A stretch of DNA of 64,000 nucleotides, taken from contig NZ_BSNM01000016.1 in NCBI RefSeq assembly GCF_030159995.1, positions 186,001 through 250,000 on the forward strand, in the 5' to 3' direction. The stretch is from Litoribrevibacter albus (GTDB taxonomy: Bacteria > Pseudomonadota > Gammaproteobacteria > Pseudomonadales > Litoribrevibacteraceae). Below the pieces are notes generated by a model, which saw only the letters and a list, made by a program, of their open reading frames with translations, did no database searches and was not told the DNA's origin. Shown here in pieces: positions 1 through 8,005 of this stretch (its first letter is position 1; every line of letters begins with the position of its first letter). The translations under genes and the position numbers were made by a program.

Positions 1-217
1 AAGCAAGGGCACTAAATACTCCAATAACAACTGTAAGCCAGCCGATTACGGATAATACGTCAGCTATAGTACGAGCTGAACTATAGCTCGATTGGTAACC
101 TAGGCTCTTTTGCTGAGTTAAATTACTCTGCGGTTTCACTTCATCAACTTCATCAGGTAAATCATTTTCATCGATACCCAACAGAAATTTCTTTATAGGA
201 CTTCCTTGATTACTCAT
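1..217 (-). CDS. Hypothetical membrane protein, C-terminus cut off by window edge
   Basis: An open frame runs leftwards off the window from an ATG at 215-217. The start is supported by a strong AAGGAGAA Shine-Dalgarno about 5 bases upstream. About 72 residues are visible: an acidic and polar N-terminal part (rich in D, E, Q and S), then a hydrophobic stretch (ADVLSVIGWLTVVIGVFSALA) just before the edge that looks like a first transmembrane segment. No family is recognised and the function is unknown. Confidence 0.6.
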   Translation of the reverse strand, partial: MSNQGSPIKKFLLGIDENDLPDEVDEVKPQSNLTQQKSLGYQSSYSSARTIADVLSVIGWLTVVIGVFSALA

Positions 218-430
218 ATTATTCTCCTTTATATGACTTAAGCCTAAAGTTAATTCTACGTACGCATATCCACTTTCGTATGATGCATACCATTATTCAT
301 GGAAAGCTATATAAATCAAAGAGACTGTTCATAGTTATCTAAAGCTAAAATCAATGCGTATTGAATGCGCTTCCCCCGAAAAACTTGTACACAACACGCT
401 CACCCACTAAAGTGTCGTCTGCTTAATTAA

Positions 431-615
431 GGAACCTCTGAACAAGTCCACTCTAGCTCAGCGGGCGCCCTTCGGGGCCTTAAGAGAAATGCCTCTTTTT
501 TGTTGCGGCTTTTTGACGTAACCCTTCGGGTCGAACCCGTTAGCCTTCAAAACCGCGCCTCAAATAGACATTTCTCTTATAGGCCTGAGCAGAGAGGGAG
601 TTATTCAGAGGTTCC
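431..615. repeat. 185-bp palindromic intergenic element with long imperfect terminal inverted repeats
   Basis: The outer ends GGAACCTCTGAA (431-442) and TTCAGAGGTTCC (604-615) are exact inverted copies. The complementarity continues inward with few mismatches: GCTCAG against CTGAGC, GCCTTAAGAGAAATG against CATTTCTCTTATAGGC, GCGGCTTTTTGA against TCAAAACCGC, and a central ACCCTTCGGGT hairpin. Almost the whole element could fold into one long cruciform or RNA hairpin. It has no open frame of its own. It looks like a MITE-like or repetitive structured element. The remaining gap (218-430, 616-670) shows only ordinary AT-rich sequence and the start signals of the next gene. Confidence 0.7.
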
Positions 616-670
616 TGAAGTGCTCACGCAGTCGTGACATCACTGAAACCATCGCATAGGAAATCCGATC

Positions 671-1420
671 ATGTATCAAGACATTACCTTGACCATTGAA
701 AACCGTATTGCTCACCTTCAGATTAATCGCCCTGAGTGTTTGAACGCCATTCGTATTCAAACCTATCAAGACATCATTGCGGGCCTGAAAGAAGCTGATG
801 CGTCAGATGATGTATCCGTGATCGTGATATCAGGTGCGAACAACGTGTTCACTGCCGGTAATGATCTAGCGGATTTGGTAGATGGCGACACTGAAACTTT
901 GATGGCGTGTGTTCAAGGCATCATCGAGACCAGTCACGCAGTCACTAAACCAGTGATTGCAGCGGTAGAGAAAGTGGCCGTAGGCATCGGTTCTACGCTG
1001 CTTCTGCACTGCGATATGGTCATCGCTGCTGAGAACACCAAGTTCCGTATGCCGTTTTCTCTATTGGGTGTATGTCCGGAAGGTGCTTCAAGCTATCTGT
1101 TGGAAAAACACGTTGGCCCTAAAATTGCCGCTGAGTTGCTAATGACTGGCCGTTTCTTTAGTGCCCAGGAAGCGGAAAAATGGGGTTTCATCAATCAAAC
1201 CTGTGAAGCGAAAGAAGCCATCAATAAAGCGATGGAGCTTGCCGGTGAGTTGCTGAAACTACCAATGCCTTCGTTGTTAGAAACAAAACGTTTACTAAGA
1301 GCTGAAACGGCAGGAAAAGTACCTCAGGTTTCAAGAGACGAGCTAAATGCCTTCGTACCACTTTTGGTATCAGACTCAACCCAGGCTCGTATTTCTATGA
1401 TGCTGAAAGGCGCTAAATAA
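671..1420 (+). CDS. Enoyl-CoA hydratase/isomerase family protein, probably delta3,delta2-enoyl-CoA isomerase type
   Basis: A 249-residue crotonase-fold protein of usual single-domain length. The oxyanion-hole region FTAGNDLADL (about 60-69) and the second loop with GIGSTLLLHCD (about 105-115) are clear. The segment PEGASSYLL (136-144) matches the pattern of ECI2-type enoyl-CoA isomerases, with E137 in the position of their single catalytic acid. A role moving double bonds of unsaturated fatty acyl-CoAs during beta-oxidation is therefore more likely than plain hydration. The gene stands alone: a histidine kinase gene converges on it 10 bp downstream. The start is the ATG 8 bases after AGGAAA. 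Confidence 0.8.
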   Translation: MYQDITLTIENRIAHLQINRPECLNAIRIQTYQDIIAGLKEADASDDVSVIVISGANNVFTAGNDLADLVDGDTETLMACVQGIIETSHAVTKPVIAAVEKVAVGIGSTLLLHCDMVIAAENTKFRMPFSLLGVCPEGASSYLLEKHVGPKIAAELLMTGRFFSAQEAEKWGFINQTCEAKEAINKAMELAGELLKLPMPSLLETKRLLRAETAGKVPQVSRDELNAFVPLLVSDSTQARISMMLKGAK

Positions 1421-1430
1421 GCACCTGAGG

Positions 1431-3425
1431 CTAGTGTAGAATGACACTTTCCTGAGCTGGTGTATCGGCCAGTTCAGGTATCTCTTCTTTCGGTTTTTCC
1501 AGGTTGGGTAAACTGATCCGGAAGGTTACACCCTGACCGACTTTACTTTCACACCGAATATCACCATGCAGTTTATTTTTAACTAGGTTGTATACGATGT
1601 TCAATCCCAAGCCACTGCCGCCTTCACCCATCTTGGTGGTAAAGAACGGATCAAAGGCTTTTTGTACCGTAACCTCGTTCATGCCCTTACCGTTGTCCTG
1701 ATAGGTAATTTCAACGCTTTCTTCTTTGACGTCCACCTCAATGCGGATTTGACACAGGGTCTTCTTGGTTTCAAAGCCATGAACCAGGCTGTTAATAATC
1801 AAGTTAGTAAAAATTTGGGAGATAGCCCCCGGATAAGTTGTGAGCATGGCATCGTTGTTCCCGACCACTTCAACTTCAACCCCTTTGAGTTTCAGTTTGG
1901 GAGACAGGCTCAGAGCAATGGCCTTAATGTAATCTACCGTATTGAGTTCCCGACACTTCTCATCACTCTGATCAACCGCCACTTGTTTGAAGCTTGATAT
2001 GAGTTGCGCCGCTCCCGACAGGCTACCGAGAAGGATATCCGACCCCTCTTTGCAGTTATTGATGAAGACTTCCATCTGACGCTTCGAGAGTTCACCCGAG
2101 TTATAGGCGCGTTCGATATCATCAAACAAGCTTTGCAAATAGGTGGTCGTCGTAACCCCGACGCCGACCGGGGTATTAATCTCATGAGCCACGCCTGCGA
2201 CCAAACGGCCCAAGGACGCCATTTTTTCCGAGTGAACCAAATCATCATAGGTTTTTTTTAGCTCTTCTGTTTTTGCCTCATAGGCTATTTCCAAGCGGTT
2301 TACGTCTCTTCTACGCATCCAGATAAAGACAAACAGCGCAGAAATAACAAACAAACAGACCAAGATAGTCGCGACCGCAACCCAATAAGCTTGAGGGTTC
2401 GATTCACGTAAGGTAATAGGCTTATTGAACCACTGGGTGGACTCAGGAATGAGAGCCTCTGAAAGACCGTAATCTTTGAGTTTCGCATAATCAAACATGT
2501 ACACATTGGGGCTTTCAGCGATGACAGAGAAATCTGACACCGGCGTTCCTCGTAGAATCTCTCCCGCCATCTTGGCGGCAATTCGTCCCTGCTCAAAGTG
2601 ACTAACGACTTTACCGCCGAACAAACCATCCCCTACGCCATGACGCCAAAAGTGATAGATGGGGCTGGGCGAGGCAGCTTCGAGAAATGCGGTTAATTCA
2701 TAGAAATCTTTCTTCGTTCCGACGGCATCACGGAAGCCACTGAGCAATAGCACCGCATCACTGGAAGACGTTTCCAGTTCTTTTGCCAACTGGGGATAGG
2801 TCATTCTGGAAAGATCCAACACGTTCAGGTCTACACCTTCTGCTCGCACCTGATACGCCATAATTGATTTGAGATTGGACTGCCCAGACGGAGTCTCATC
2901 GACAATCACCTGAAGTGATGTTTTATCGCCATAAATTCGCTTGATCACATCAAAGGTTTCTTTGATGGAAATTCCTTCCACCACCCCGGTAAATTGCGGA
3001 TCAGCATCAAGCAGTAGCGCTTTATTTACGTTATTCACACCAAAGAAAACAACCGGGATATTGTTAAAGAGGGTCGATCTATTCTGGAGCGCAAAATCGA
3101 GCGCATTGTCATCCGCCACTAAGACCACATCATAAGGGCGCGATAACTGAGACATTTTATAACGCAGCGAAGCCGTAAAATTGGCAAGGTTTTCTTCGGT
3201 CAGAAAGCGTTTGGAATCCATGTATTCATAATCGAGATCCATATTGGTTTGATCAAAGCCCTGTTCTTTCAAGCCTTGATGAACCCCTCGATTCTGACGA
3301 TAGAAGGTTGGGAATGCAGGATGATACGCGCTAATAACCAATACTTGCTTACGTTCAGAGGCCAATGCCTCAAACGATAACAAGCACAATATCAACAAAC
3401 AGATAACACTCAGTATTCTTTGCAT
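1431..3425 (-). CDS. Sensor histidine kinase with ABC substrate-binding-like periplasmic sensor
   Basis: About 664 residues. A signal-anchor segment (MQRILSVICLLILCLLSF) is followed by a periplasmic domain resembling the ABC_sub_bind family (roughly 25-330). Next come one transmembrane helix (VAVATILVCLFVISALFVF), a short coiled coil, a HisKA dimerisation domain with the H-box in MASLGRLVAGVAHEINTP, and a HATPase domain with N box NLIINSLVHG and G boxes GKGMNE and GGSGLGL. The fusion suggests the kinase binds a small extracellular ligand directly. The start is the ATG at 3425 behind GGGGAG; a GTG 12 bases upstream is less likely. No response regulator gene is adjacent, so its partner is unknown. 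Confidence 0.85.
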   Translation of the reverse strand: MQRILSVICLLILCLLSFEALASERKQVLVISAYHPAFPTFYRQNRGVHQGLKEQGFDQTNMDLDYEYMDSKRFLTEENLANFTASLRYKMSQLSRPYDVVLVADDNALDFALQNRSTLFNNIPVVFFGVNNVNKALLLDADPQFTGVVEGISIKETFDVIKRIYGDKTSLQVIVDETPSGQSNLKSIMAYQVRAEGVDLNVLDLSRMTYPQLAKELETSSSDAVLLLSGFRDAVGTKKDFYELTAFLEAASPSPIYHFWRHGVGDGLFGGKVVSHFEQGRIAAKMAGEILRGTPVSDFSVIAESPNVYMFDYAKLKDYGLSEALIPESTQWFNKPITLRESNPQAYWVAVATILVCLFVISALFVFIWMRRRDVNRLEIAYEAKTEELKKTYDDLVHSEKMASLGRLVAGVAHEINTPVGVGVTTTTYLQSLFDDIERAYNSGELSKRQMEVFINNCKEGSDILLGSLSGAAQLISSFKQVAVDQSDEKCRELNTVDYIKAIALSLSPKLKLKGVEVEVVGNNDAMLTTYPGAISQIFTNLIINSLVHGFETKKTLCQIRIEVDVKEESVEITYQDNGKGMNEVTVQKAFDPFFTTKMGEGGSGLGLNIVYNLVKNKLHGDIRCESKVGQGVTFRISLPNLEKPKEEIPELADTPAQESVILH

Positions 3426-3487
3426 ATTTCTCCCCACTCTTATTTATAAGGGTAGTTCAATCAACTCTGCAAAGAAGCGTGGTATTG

Positions 3488-4300
3488 CTAGCTTTTGTAA
3501 GAACTTCGTTGCGCTTTTTTACCTTTTTCTTGTAGGAATACCACCAGCCGGTCAGTTAAGCCCGGGAATAGGTTACCTAATTTAGCCAACACGCCTCGAC
3601 TGAATGGAATCATCGCTTCGGCAGGCGCTTTTGGAATAACCCGATCAAAGATCAACAGCTCGATATCTTCCACCTTCAGGACTTTATTACCTGAGAAGGT
3701 CATGGCAGCTTCTTCATAGGTCTCTTGCAAGGTCAACATCGGCGTTTGTATGGCATCAGGACAAATCACAGAGACGTTAACCCCATAAGGTTTGAGCTCA
3801 TGTCGAATGGCCAAACTGAACGCGCGAACTGCAAACTTGGAGGCACTGTAGAGATTTAATCCGGGCACCGAAGCCAGCGCAGCAGTAGAGGCGATATTGA
3901 TGATGTGTCCGGATTTCTGTTTAGTCATTTGCTGCCCGACCAACTGACATCCATACATCAGGCCTTTGACATTAATGTCGAGATGACGATCTATCTCATC
4001 AAGTGATTGTTGATGCGCGTAACCCGGTTTTAAATAGCCTGCCACATTAAGTAGGTAATCAATCTGCCCCCACTTTTCGAGCACATCAGAGAGCAATGCA
4101 GACCACTGCTCGGCAGAGGTAACATCCAACGGCGCACACATCACGGAATCGTCCGGCCATCGCTCGGTAAGGGCATGTCGGGTCAGAGCACCGCTGTTGA
4201 TATCAGTTGCCACCACTCGATAGCCCCGCAAATAAAACGCTTCTACGAGGTGCTTTCCTAAGCCACTGGCACAGCCTGTGATCCATACAACCGATGACAT
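3488..4300 (-). CDS. Short-chain dehydrogenase/reductase (SDR) family oxidoreductase
   Basis: A 270-residue classical SDR with a Rossmann fold. The cofactor motif TGCASGLG lies at 8-15, the structural motif NVAG at 85-88, and the catalytic residues S138, Y151 and K155 (YSASK) are all present. Aspartate at the end of the second strand (ATDIN) suggests NAD(H) preference. The substrate cannot be read from sequence. The start is an ATG preceded by GGAGAG. It lies 62 bp upstream of the kinase gene on the same strand and could be co-transcribed, but nothing links their functions. Confidence 0.85.
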   Translation of the reverse strand: MSSVVWITGCASGLGKHLVEAFYLRGYRVVATDINSGALTRHALTERWPDDSVMCAPLDVTSAEQWSALLSDVLEKWGQIDYLLNVAGYLKPGYAHQQSLDEIDRHLDINVKGLMYGCQLVGQQMTKQKSGHIINIASTAALASVPGLNLYSASKFAVRAFSLAIRHELKPYGVNVSVICPDAIQTPMLTLQETYEEAAMTFSGNKVLKVEDIELLIFDRVIPKAPAEAMIPFSRGVLAKLGNLFPGLTDRLVVFLQEKGKKAQRSSYKS

Positions 4301-4371
4301 ACGCGTCTCTCCAAGATTGAGTGAAACGTTAATTTATGAGCTTTTACTCATGAAATCAACCATCCTAAATC

Positions 4372-4686
4372 TTAGTGAAGTAGACGACGAGATTCCATCA
4401 TCACACTGGTGGCCGTTCCCTGACGATCATGACGCTCTAAAAACTGCACTAACGTATCCAGCGAACGCTCACAGATAGAACGCATTTTTTCCTGCCAGGA
4501 CAGCGTTCCTTTGACACTTTCAGTCACCAGCGCCAAGAACTTATAGTGAGCACGAGAAAGATACTGTTCTGCTTTGGTTAAATCCCCTGACATGGCAAAC
4601 GCATGAGAGGTATTTTGACAAGCGATAAAGTAATGCTGGCAAACACTTTGATCCTGTTTTGCACTGCTTTTCTGTCTACGAAACAT
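4372..4686 (-). CDS. Uncharacterised 104-residue protein, probably iron-regulated
   Basis: A small, mostly helical, charged protein with no signal peptide, membrane segment or recognised domain. It has three cysteines (near 16, 24 and 73) but no metal-binding cluster. The ATG at 4684-4686 follows GAGGTGG; an in-frame GTG 9 bases upstream is possible but less likely. The gene begins only 15 bp from a Fur box and shares its promoter region with the divergent gene at 4805, so iron repression is inferred. The function is unknown. Confidence 0.6.
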   Translation of the reverse strand: MFRRQKSSAKQDQSVCQHYFIACQNTSHAFAMSGDLTKAEQYLSRAHYKFLALVTESVKGTLSWQEKMRSICERSLDTLVQFLERHDRQGTATSVMMESRRLLH

Positions 4687-4700
4687 CCTTACCACCTCAT

Positions 4701-4721
4701 AATAATGATAACCATTTTCAT
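4701..4721. promoter_or_regulatory. Fur box 1
   Basis: AATAATGATAACCATTTTC matches 16 of 19 positions of the consensus GATAATGATAATCATTATC. It lies between two divergent genes (4686 and 4805). Confidence 0.7.
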
Positions 4722-4732
4722 TTATATCATAA

Positions 4733-4747
4733 TAAGAATGATTCTCA
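4733..4747. promoter_or_regulatory. Fur box 2
   Basis: On the minus strand TGAGAATCATTCTTA fits the 7-1-7 Fur pattern TGATAATNATTATCA with three differences. It is 12 bp from box 1, as expected for cooperative Fur binding over a divergent promoter. Confidence 0.65.
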
Positions 4748-4804
4748 AGTAGAAATTAAGGACACGTGATCTACTCTTTAAGAAAACATGAAACAGACAT
4801 CATC

Positions 4805-5659
4805 ATGAAGATCCCCTTACTCTCGATATTTTTCTGTCTTTTTACCCACCAATCTATGGCCATGGAGATCATCCTCGCCAAGCCAAAATCCGAAAAAGAT
4901 CCACGACAAGAGTATGTGTTGTTGCTTCTGGAAACTGCCTTGAACTACCAACAAACCCAACCTCCAATCAGTATCCGATACAGCGATACCATGCACAGCC
5001 GTGAACGGCTCAAAGCACTGTTAAAAGAAGGCCGCGCTGTAGATATTCAAGCCACCGCAACTCGCCCGGATTGGGAAGAAGACCTACTGACAGTCCGAAT
5101 TCCAATCTTTAAGGGGTTACTGGGATATCGACTGCTATTGATCCATAAAGATCATCAACAAAAATTCTCGGCCATTAACAACATAGAACAACTGAAATCG
5201 ATGACTGCCGTGCTTGGAACCCAGTGGTCAATTACCCCGGTCTGGAAAGGATACGGTTTTAATACCATTACTAATGTGGACTACGAAAGTCTGTTCAAAA
5301 TCATTCACTTTAACCGGGCGGATTACTTCCCCAGAGGCGCCAATGAGATCCTTCAGGAATACAATAAATTTCATCCTGACTTTCCGAATCTGGAAATAGA
5401 AAAGGATCTGGCAATTTACTTGCCCTTACCCATGTACTTCTTCGTAACGCCACATAAACCGACGTTAGCAAAACGCTTAGAAGACAACATGGAGCGGATG
5501 ATTGCCGATGGAGAATACGATCGTTTTTTCTTTCAGAATTACGGAAGAAAAGTGAATCAGTTGCGGATCAACCAGCGTCGAACCTTCTTCTTAAAGAATC
5601 CAAACCTGCCGGAAAAAACACCGCTAAATCGCAAAGAGCTTTGGTACTCGACCAACTAG
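4805..5659 (+). CDS. Periplasmic solute-binding-like protein of unknown ligand, probably Fur-regulated
   Basis: 284 residues from the ATG at 4805, beginning with a clear signal peptide (MKIPLLSIFFCLFTHQSMA). The mature part resembles type 2 periplasmic binding proteins: an alternating alpha/beta pattern with a central segment on ligand-dependent gating (LKSMTAVLGTQWS) and a late domain ending MERMIADGEYDRFFFQNYG. Similar proteins often act as stand-alone sensors or orphan binding proteins. No permease is adjacent. A GTG at 4766 behind AAGGA would add 13 residues, but its spacing is very short. Two Fur boxes lie directly upstream, so iron-dependent expression is likely. Confidence 0.65.
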   Translation: MKIPLLSIFFCLFTHQSMAMEIILAKPKSEKDPRQEYVLLLLETALNYQQTQPPISIRYSDTMHSRERLKALLKEGRAVDIQATATRPDWEEDLLTVRIPIFKGLLGYRLLLIHKDHQQKFSAINNIEQLKSMTAVLGTQWSITPVWKGYGFNTITNVDYESLFKIIHFNRADYFPRGANEILQEYNKFHPDFPNLEIEKDLAIYLPLPMYFFVTPHKPTLAKRLEDNMERMIADGEYDRFFFQNYGRKVNQLRINQRRTFFLKNPNLPEKTPLNRKELWYSTN

Positions 5660-5689
5660 AGACGCACTGATTCAGCTAAGAGACATAAA

Positions 5690-5724
5690 AAAACGCTGTG
5701 ACGTCGATAACCTCACAGCGTTTT
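5690..5724 (-). terminator. Intrinsic terminator for the ure operon
   Basis: A perfect 10-bp stem AACGCTGTGA (5692-5701) / TCACAGCGTT (5713-5722) is followed by a T-run when read on the minus strand. It ends the ure operon; the convergent plus-strand gene also ends here. Confidence 0.85.
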
Positions 5725-5747
5725 CATACAGATCACACAACGGGATT

Positions 5748-6380
5748 TTAGTCTTTCATCAAGCCCGTTTCGCGTAACATGCCCTGCTCAATAATAAAGC
5801 GAACAATCTCTTTTACGCCCTGACCACTTTTCAGGTTGGAGAACACAAACGGACGATCACCGCGCATCTTCTTCGCATCTCGATCCATCACTTCCAAAGA
5901 CGCGCCTACGATCGGCGCCAAGTCCGTTTTGTTGATAATCAACAAATCCGACTTGGTAATGCCCGGGCCACCTTTGCGTGGAATCTTATCGCCCGCAGAC
6001 ACATCGATCACATACAAGGTCAGATCCGACAATTCCGGGCTGAAGGTTGCTGACAAGTTATCACCGCCCGACTCCACCAGCACCATCTCCAAGCCTTCAT
6101 GACGATCCTGAAGTTCTTTCACCGCCGCCAGGTTCATCGACGCATCTTCACGAATCGCCGTGTGCGGGCAACCGCCGGTTTCCACACCCAAGATACGGTC
6201 TTCACTTAACGCTTCATTACGGGTTAGGAACTGTGCATCTTCTTTGGTGTAAATGTCGTTGGTCACCACCGCGATGTTGTAGTGATCACGCATCTCACGA
6301 CATAAAGTTGTTAATAACGCCGTCTTACCTGACCCAACCGGGCCACCTACACCCACGCGTAATGTTTGTTTACTGCTCAT
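5748..6380 (-). CDS. ureG: Urease accessory GTPase UreG
   Basis: 210 residues, the usual length. It carries the P-loop GPVGSGKT (13-20), the nickel-binding CPH motif (71-73) within [17 protein letters not shown], and [15 protein letters not shown]. UreG hydrolyses GTP to drive nickel insertion into apo-urease in a complex with UreD, UreF and UreE. It is the last gene of the ureDABCEFG operon, 85 bp after ureF. The ATG is preceded by GTGAGAAAG. Confidence 0.97.
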   Translation of the reverse strand: MSSKQTLRVGVGGPVGSGKTALLTTLCREMRDHYNIAVVTNDIYTKEDAQFLTRNEALSEDRILGVETGGCPHTAIREDASMNLAAVKELQDRHEGLEMVLVESGGDNLSATFSPELSDLTLYVIDVSAGDKIPRKGGPGITKSDLLIINKTDLAPIVGASLEVMDRDAKKMRGDRPFVFSNLKSGQGVKEIVRFIIEQGMLRETGLMKD

Positions 6381-6465
6381 AATTCTTTCTCACTTAACTG
6401 TTTCTATAGTCTAAAAATCGAATTCGTATATAAAAGCCTGAAAATTCTGTGCTTCTGAATCTTCA

Positions 6466-7164
6466 TCAAGATCTAAATAATCGCGAATACTGATGCTCAT
6501 GCAGCGACGACGACATTGCCAAACCCACCAAGCCAGATCCGACCTCTTCATCCGGTAACGTCATCGCGTGAGCCACTACTTCGTCAATCACCGGGATCAA
6601 ACGTCGCATGATTCTCTGCCCATCCGTCTGCCCCATCGGCATGGCTTTACTGGCTGCGGCGATTTGGTTTTCCAACCAGGCCCAACAGAAACCGATCAGA
6701 CATTCCTCCACCGGAATGTCAGTCAACACACCATGCAACGCATACATTGCGACCACCGACGGTTTTTCCAGCCATTCCAGCTTTGCTTCAATATCATCAG
6801 CTTGCTTAAGAGACTCGCTTTCCGAGAGTTGAGCTAGATGCCACTGTTTGAAGGCTGCACCTACTTGCACGTCTTCCAGGTACAGTTCTTTGGTTTCCCG
6901 AAAGGCCAGAAGCATGTCATTCCAATGTTGAACCGCCTCTTGGTCATTCGTCTGCCAAGCCTGATGCAAACGCTGTAAAATCGGCAAATCCACACCCGCA
7001 AGACCAAACCTGAGAACAGACTCAATCCACTGCTCGACATCCTTCGCGGTCTTACACCAACCGGCATCCAGGGTGTATTCCAAGCCTTGCGAATAAGCAA
7101 AGGCACCGATCGGCAAGGCTGGGCTGGAGATATGAAGAAGGCTTAATAAGCTTGTGGTTTTCAC
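6466..7164 (-). CDS. ureF: Urease accessory protein UreF
   Basis: 232 residues of all-helical UreF type, with the characteristic N-terminal LLHISSPALPIGAFAYSQGLE and the C-terminal SSLHEHQYSRLFRS. UreF bridges UreD-bound apo-urease and UreG and controls GTPase-dependent activation. The start is GTG at 7162-7164 behind AAGGGA, giving MKTTSLL. It lies 18 bp after ureE. Confidence 0.95.
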   Translation of the reverse strand: MKTTSLLSLLHISSPALPIGAFAYSQGLEYTLDAGWCKTAKDVEQWIESVLRFGLAGVDLPILQRLHQAWQTNDQEAVQHWNDMLLAFRETKELYLEDVQVGAAFKQWHLAQLSESESLKQADDIEAKLEWLEKPSVVAMYALHGVLTDIPVEECLIGFCWAWLENQIAAASKAMPMGQTDGQRIMRRLIPVIDEVVAHAMTLPDEEVGSGLVGLAMSSSLHEHQYSRLFRS

Positions 7165-7182
7165 TCAAATCCCTTTCGTCAT

Positions 7183-7725
7183 CTAGTGGTGATGGCCATC
7201 GTCGTGTGAATGGCTATGCGAGTGATCATGACCATGCCCATGTGAGTGACCACCATGTGAATGCCCATGATGAGAATGTCCGCCACTGGCGTGCTCACCA
7301 TACGCGCCATTCTCCGGCTCAAAGGGGGCTTGCTCATGTTGTACATCCAGGCCCAACTGACACAGCATATCATCCAGCACATAATCGTTTTGATAGCGCA
7401 GCCAACCGTCGCCTACCTGCAAAGGCACATGGCGATTCCCTAAGTGATAACAGGCACGAGCAAACAAATGCGCGTCTGCCGTTGAGGCCGTGGTGACCTC
7501 TTCATTCGCTGCAACCACTTGGAAAATGTCACCCGACTCGGCCTTCAACAAAGTACCGTCGCGCATCACTTCGCCACGCTCAACAAAAATACCGACATCC
7601 TCACCCGAGGCGGTCACTGTTTTTAAGCGACCTCGTTTGCGCTCATCAAAAGGCAAACAAATGGTGTCTTTGATGTCTAACCCATCGGTTTCCGTTTGGG
7701 TTAGTTTTTCTGAAATTGTGATCAT
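7183..7725 (-). CDS. ureE: Urease nickel metallochaperone UreE with His-rich tail
   Basis: 180 residues from the ATG at 7725 (MITISEKL); a TTG 33 bases upstream is unlikely. The N-terminal peptide-binding domain includes LPFDERKRGRLKT, and the metal-binding domain includes ACYHLGNRHVPLQV. The last 30 residues are dominated by HSHG/HGHD-type repeats, a histidine tail that stores or delivers nickel. It lies downstream of ureC across a 280-bp gap with an RNA hairpin. Confidence 0.95.
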   Translation of the reverse strand: MITISEKLTQTETDGLDIKDTICLPFDERKRGRLKTVTASGEDVGIFVERGEVMRDGTLLKAESGDIFQVVAANEEVTTASTADAHLFARACYHLGNRHVPLQVGDGWLRYQNDYVLDDMLCQLGLDVQHEQAPFEPENGAYGEHASGGHSHHGHSHGGHSHGHGHDHSHSHSHDDGHHH

Positions 7726-7867
7726 AAATATCCAAATACTTGAATAACCTTTTCTCAAACAGATACTTTATTTTCAAACAGCTATCTATTCGGGAAAGTT
7801 CACCAGAAAGATGACAGGATTAAAGATTTTCTGCCGAACGACATACTAAAATAAGCCATCACGTGAG

Positions 7868-7900
7868 CGATCAGAGGCACACGGATGTGCCTTCTGATCG
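7868..7900 (-). other. Intercistronic hairpin between ureC and ureE
   Basis: CGATCAGAGGCACAC pairs with GTGCCTTCTGATCG (loop GGAT, one bulged base). No T-run follows on either strand, so a stability, processing or attenuation element is more likely than a full terminator. It sits in the 280-bp gap between the structural and accessory urease genes. Confidence 0.5.
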
Positions 7901-8005
7901 AGCAAAGAAAAACTGAATCCTGTTAACTTTCCATAATGTTTCTTATCTTTTCTAACCTATTTGAATTACTGGCTAGAAAACTTGCCCATTAAAACTGCTT
8001 ATCTA

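Noticed and set aside
7183-7275. Repeat array or CRISPR-like pattern at the end of ureE
   Set aside because: The repetitive DNA is the codon repetition of the UreE histidine-rich tail and has no spacer structure.
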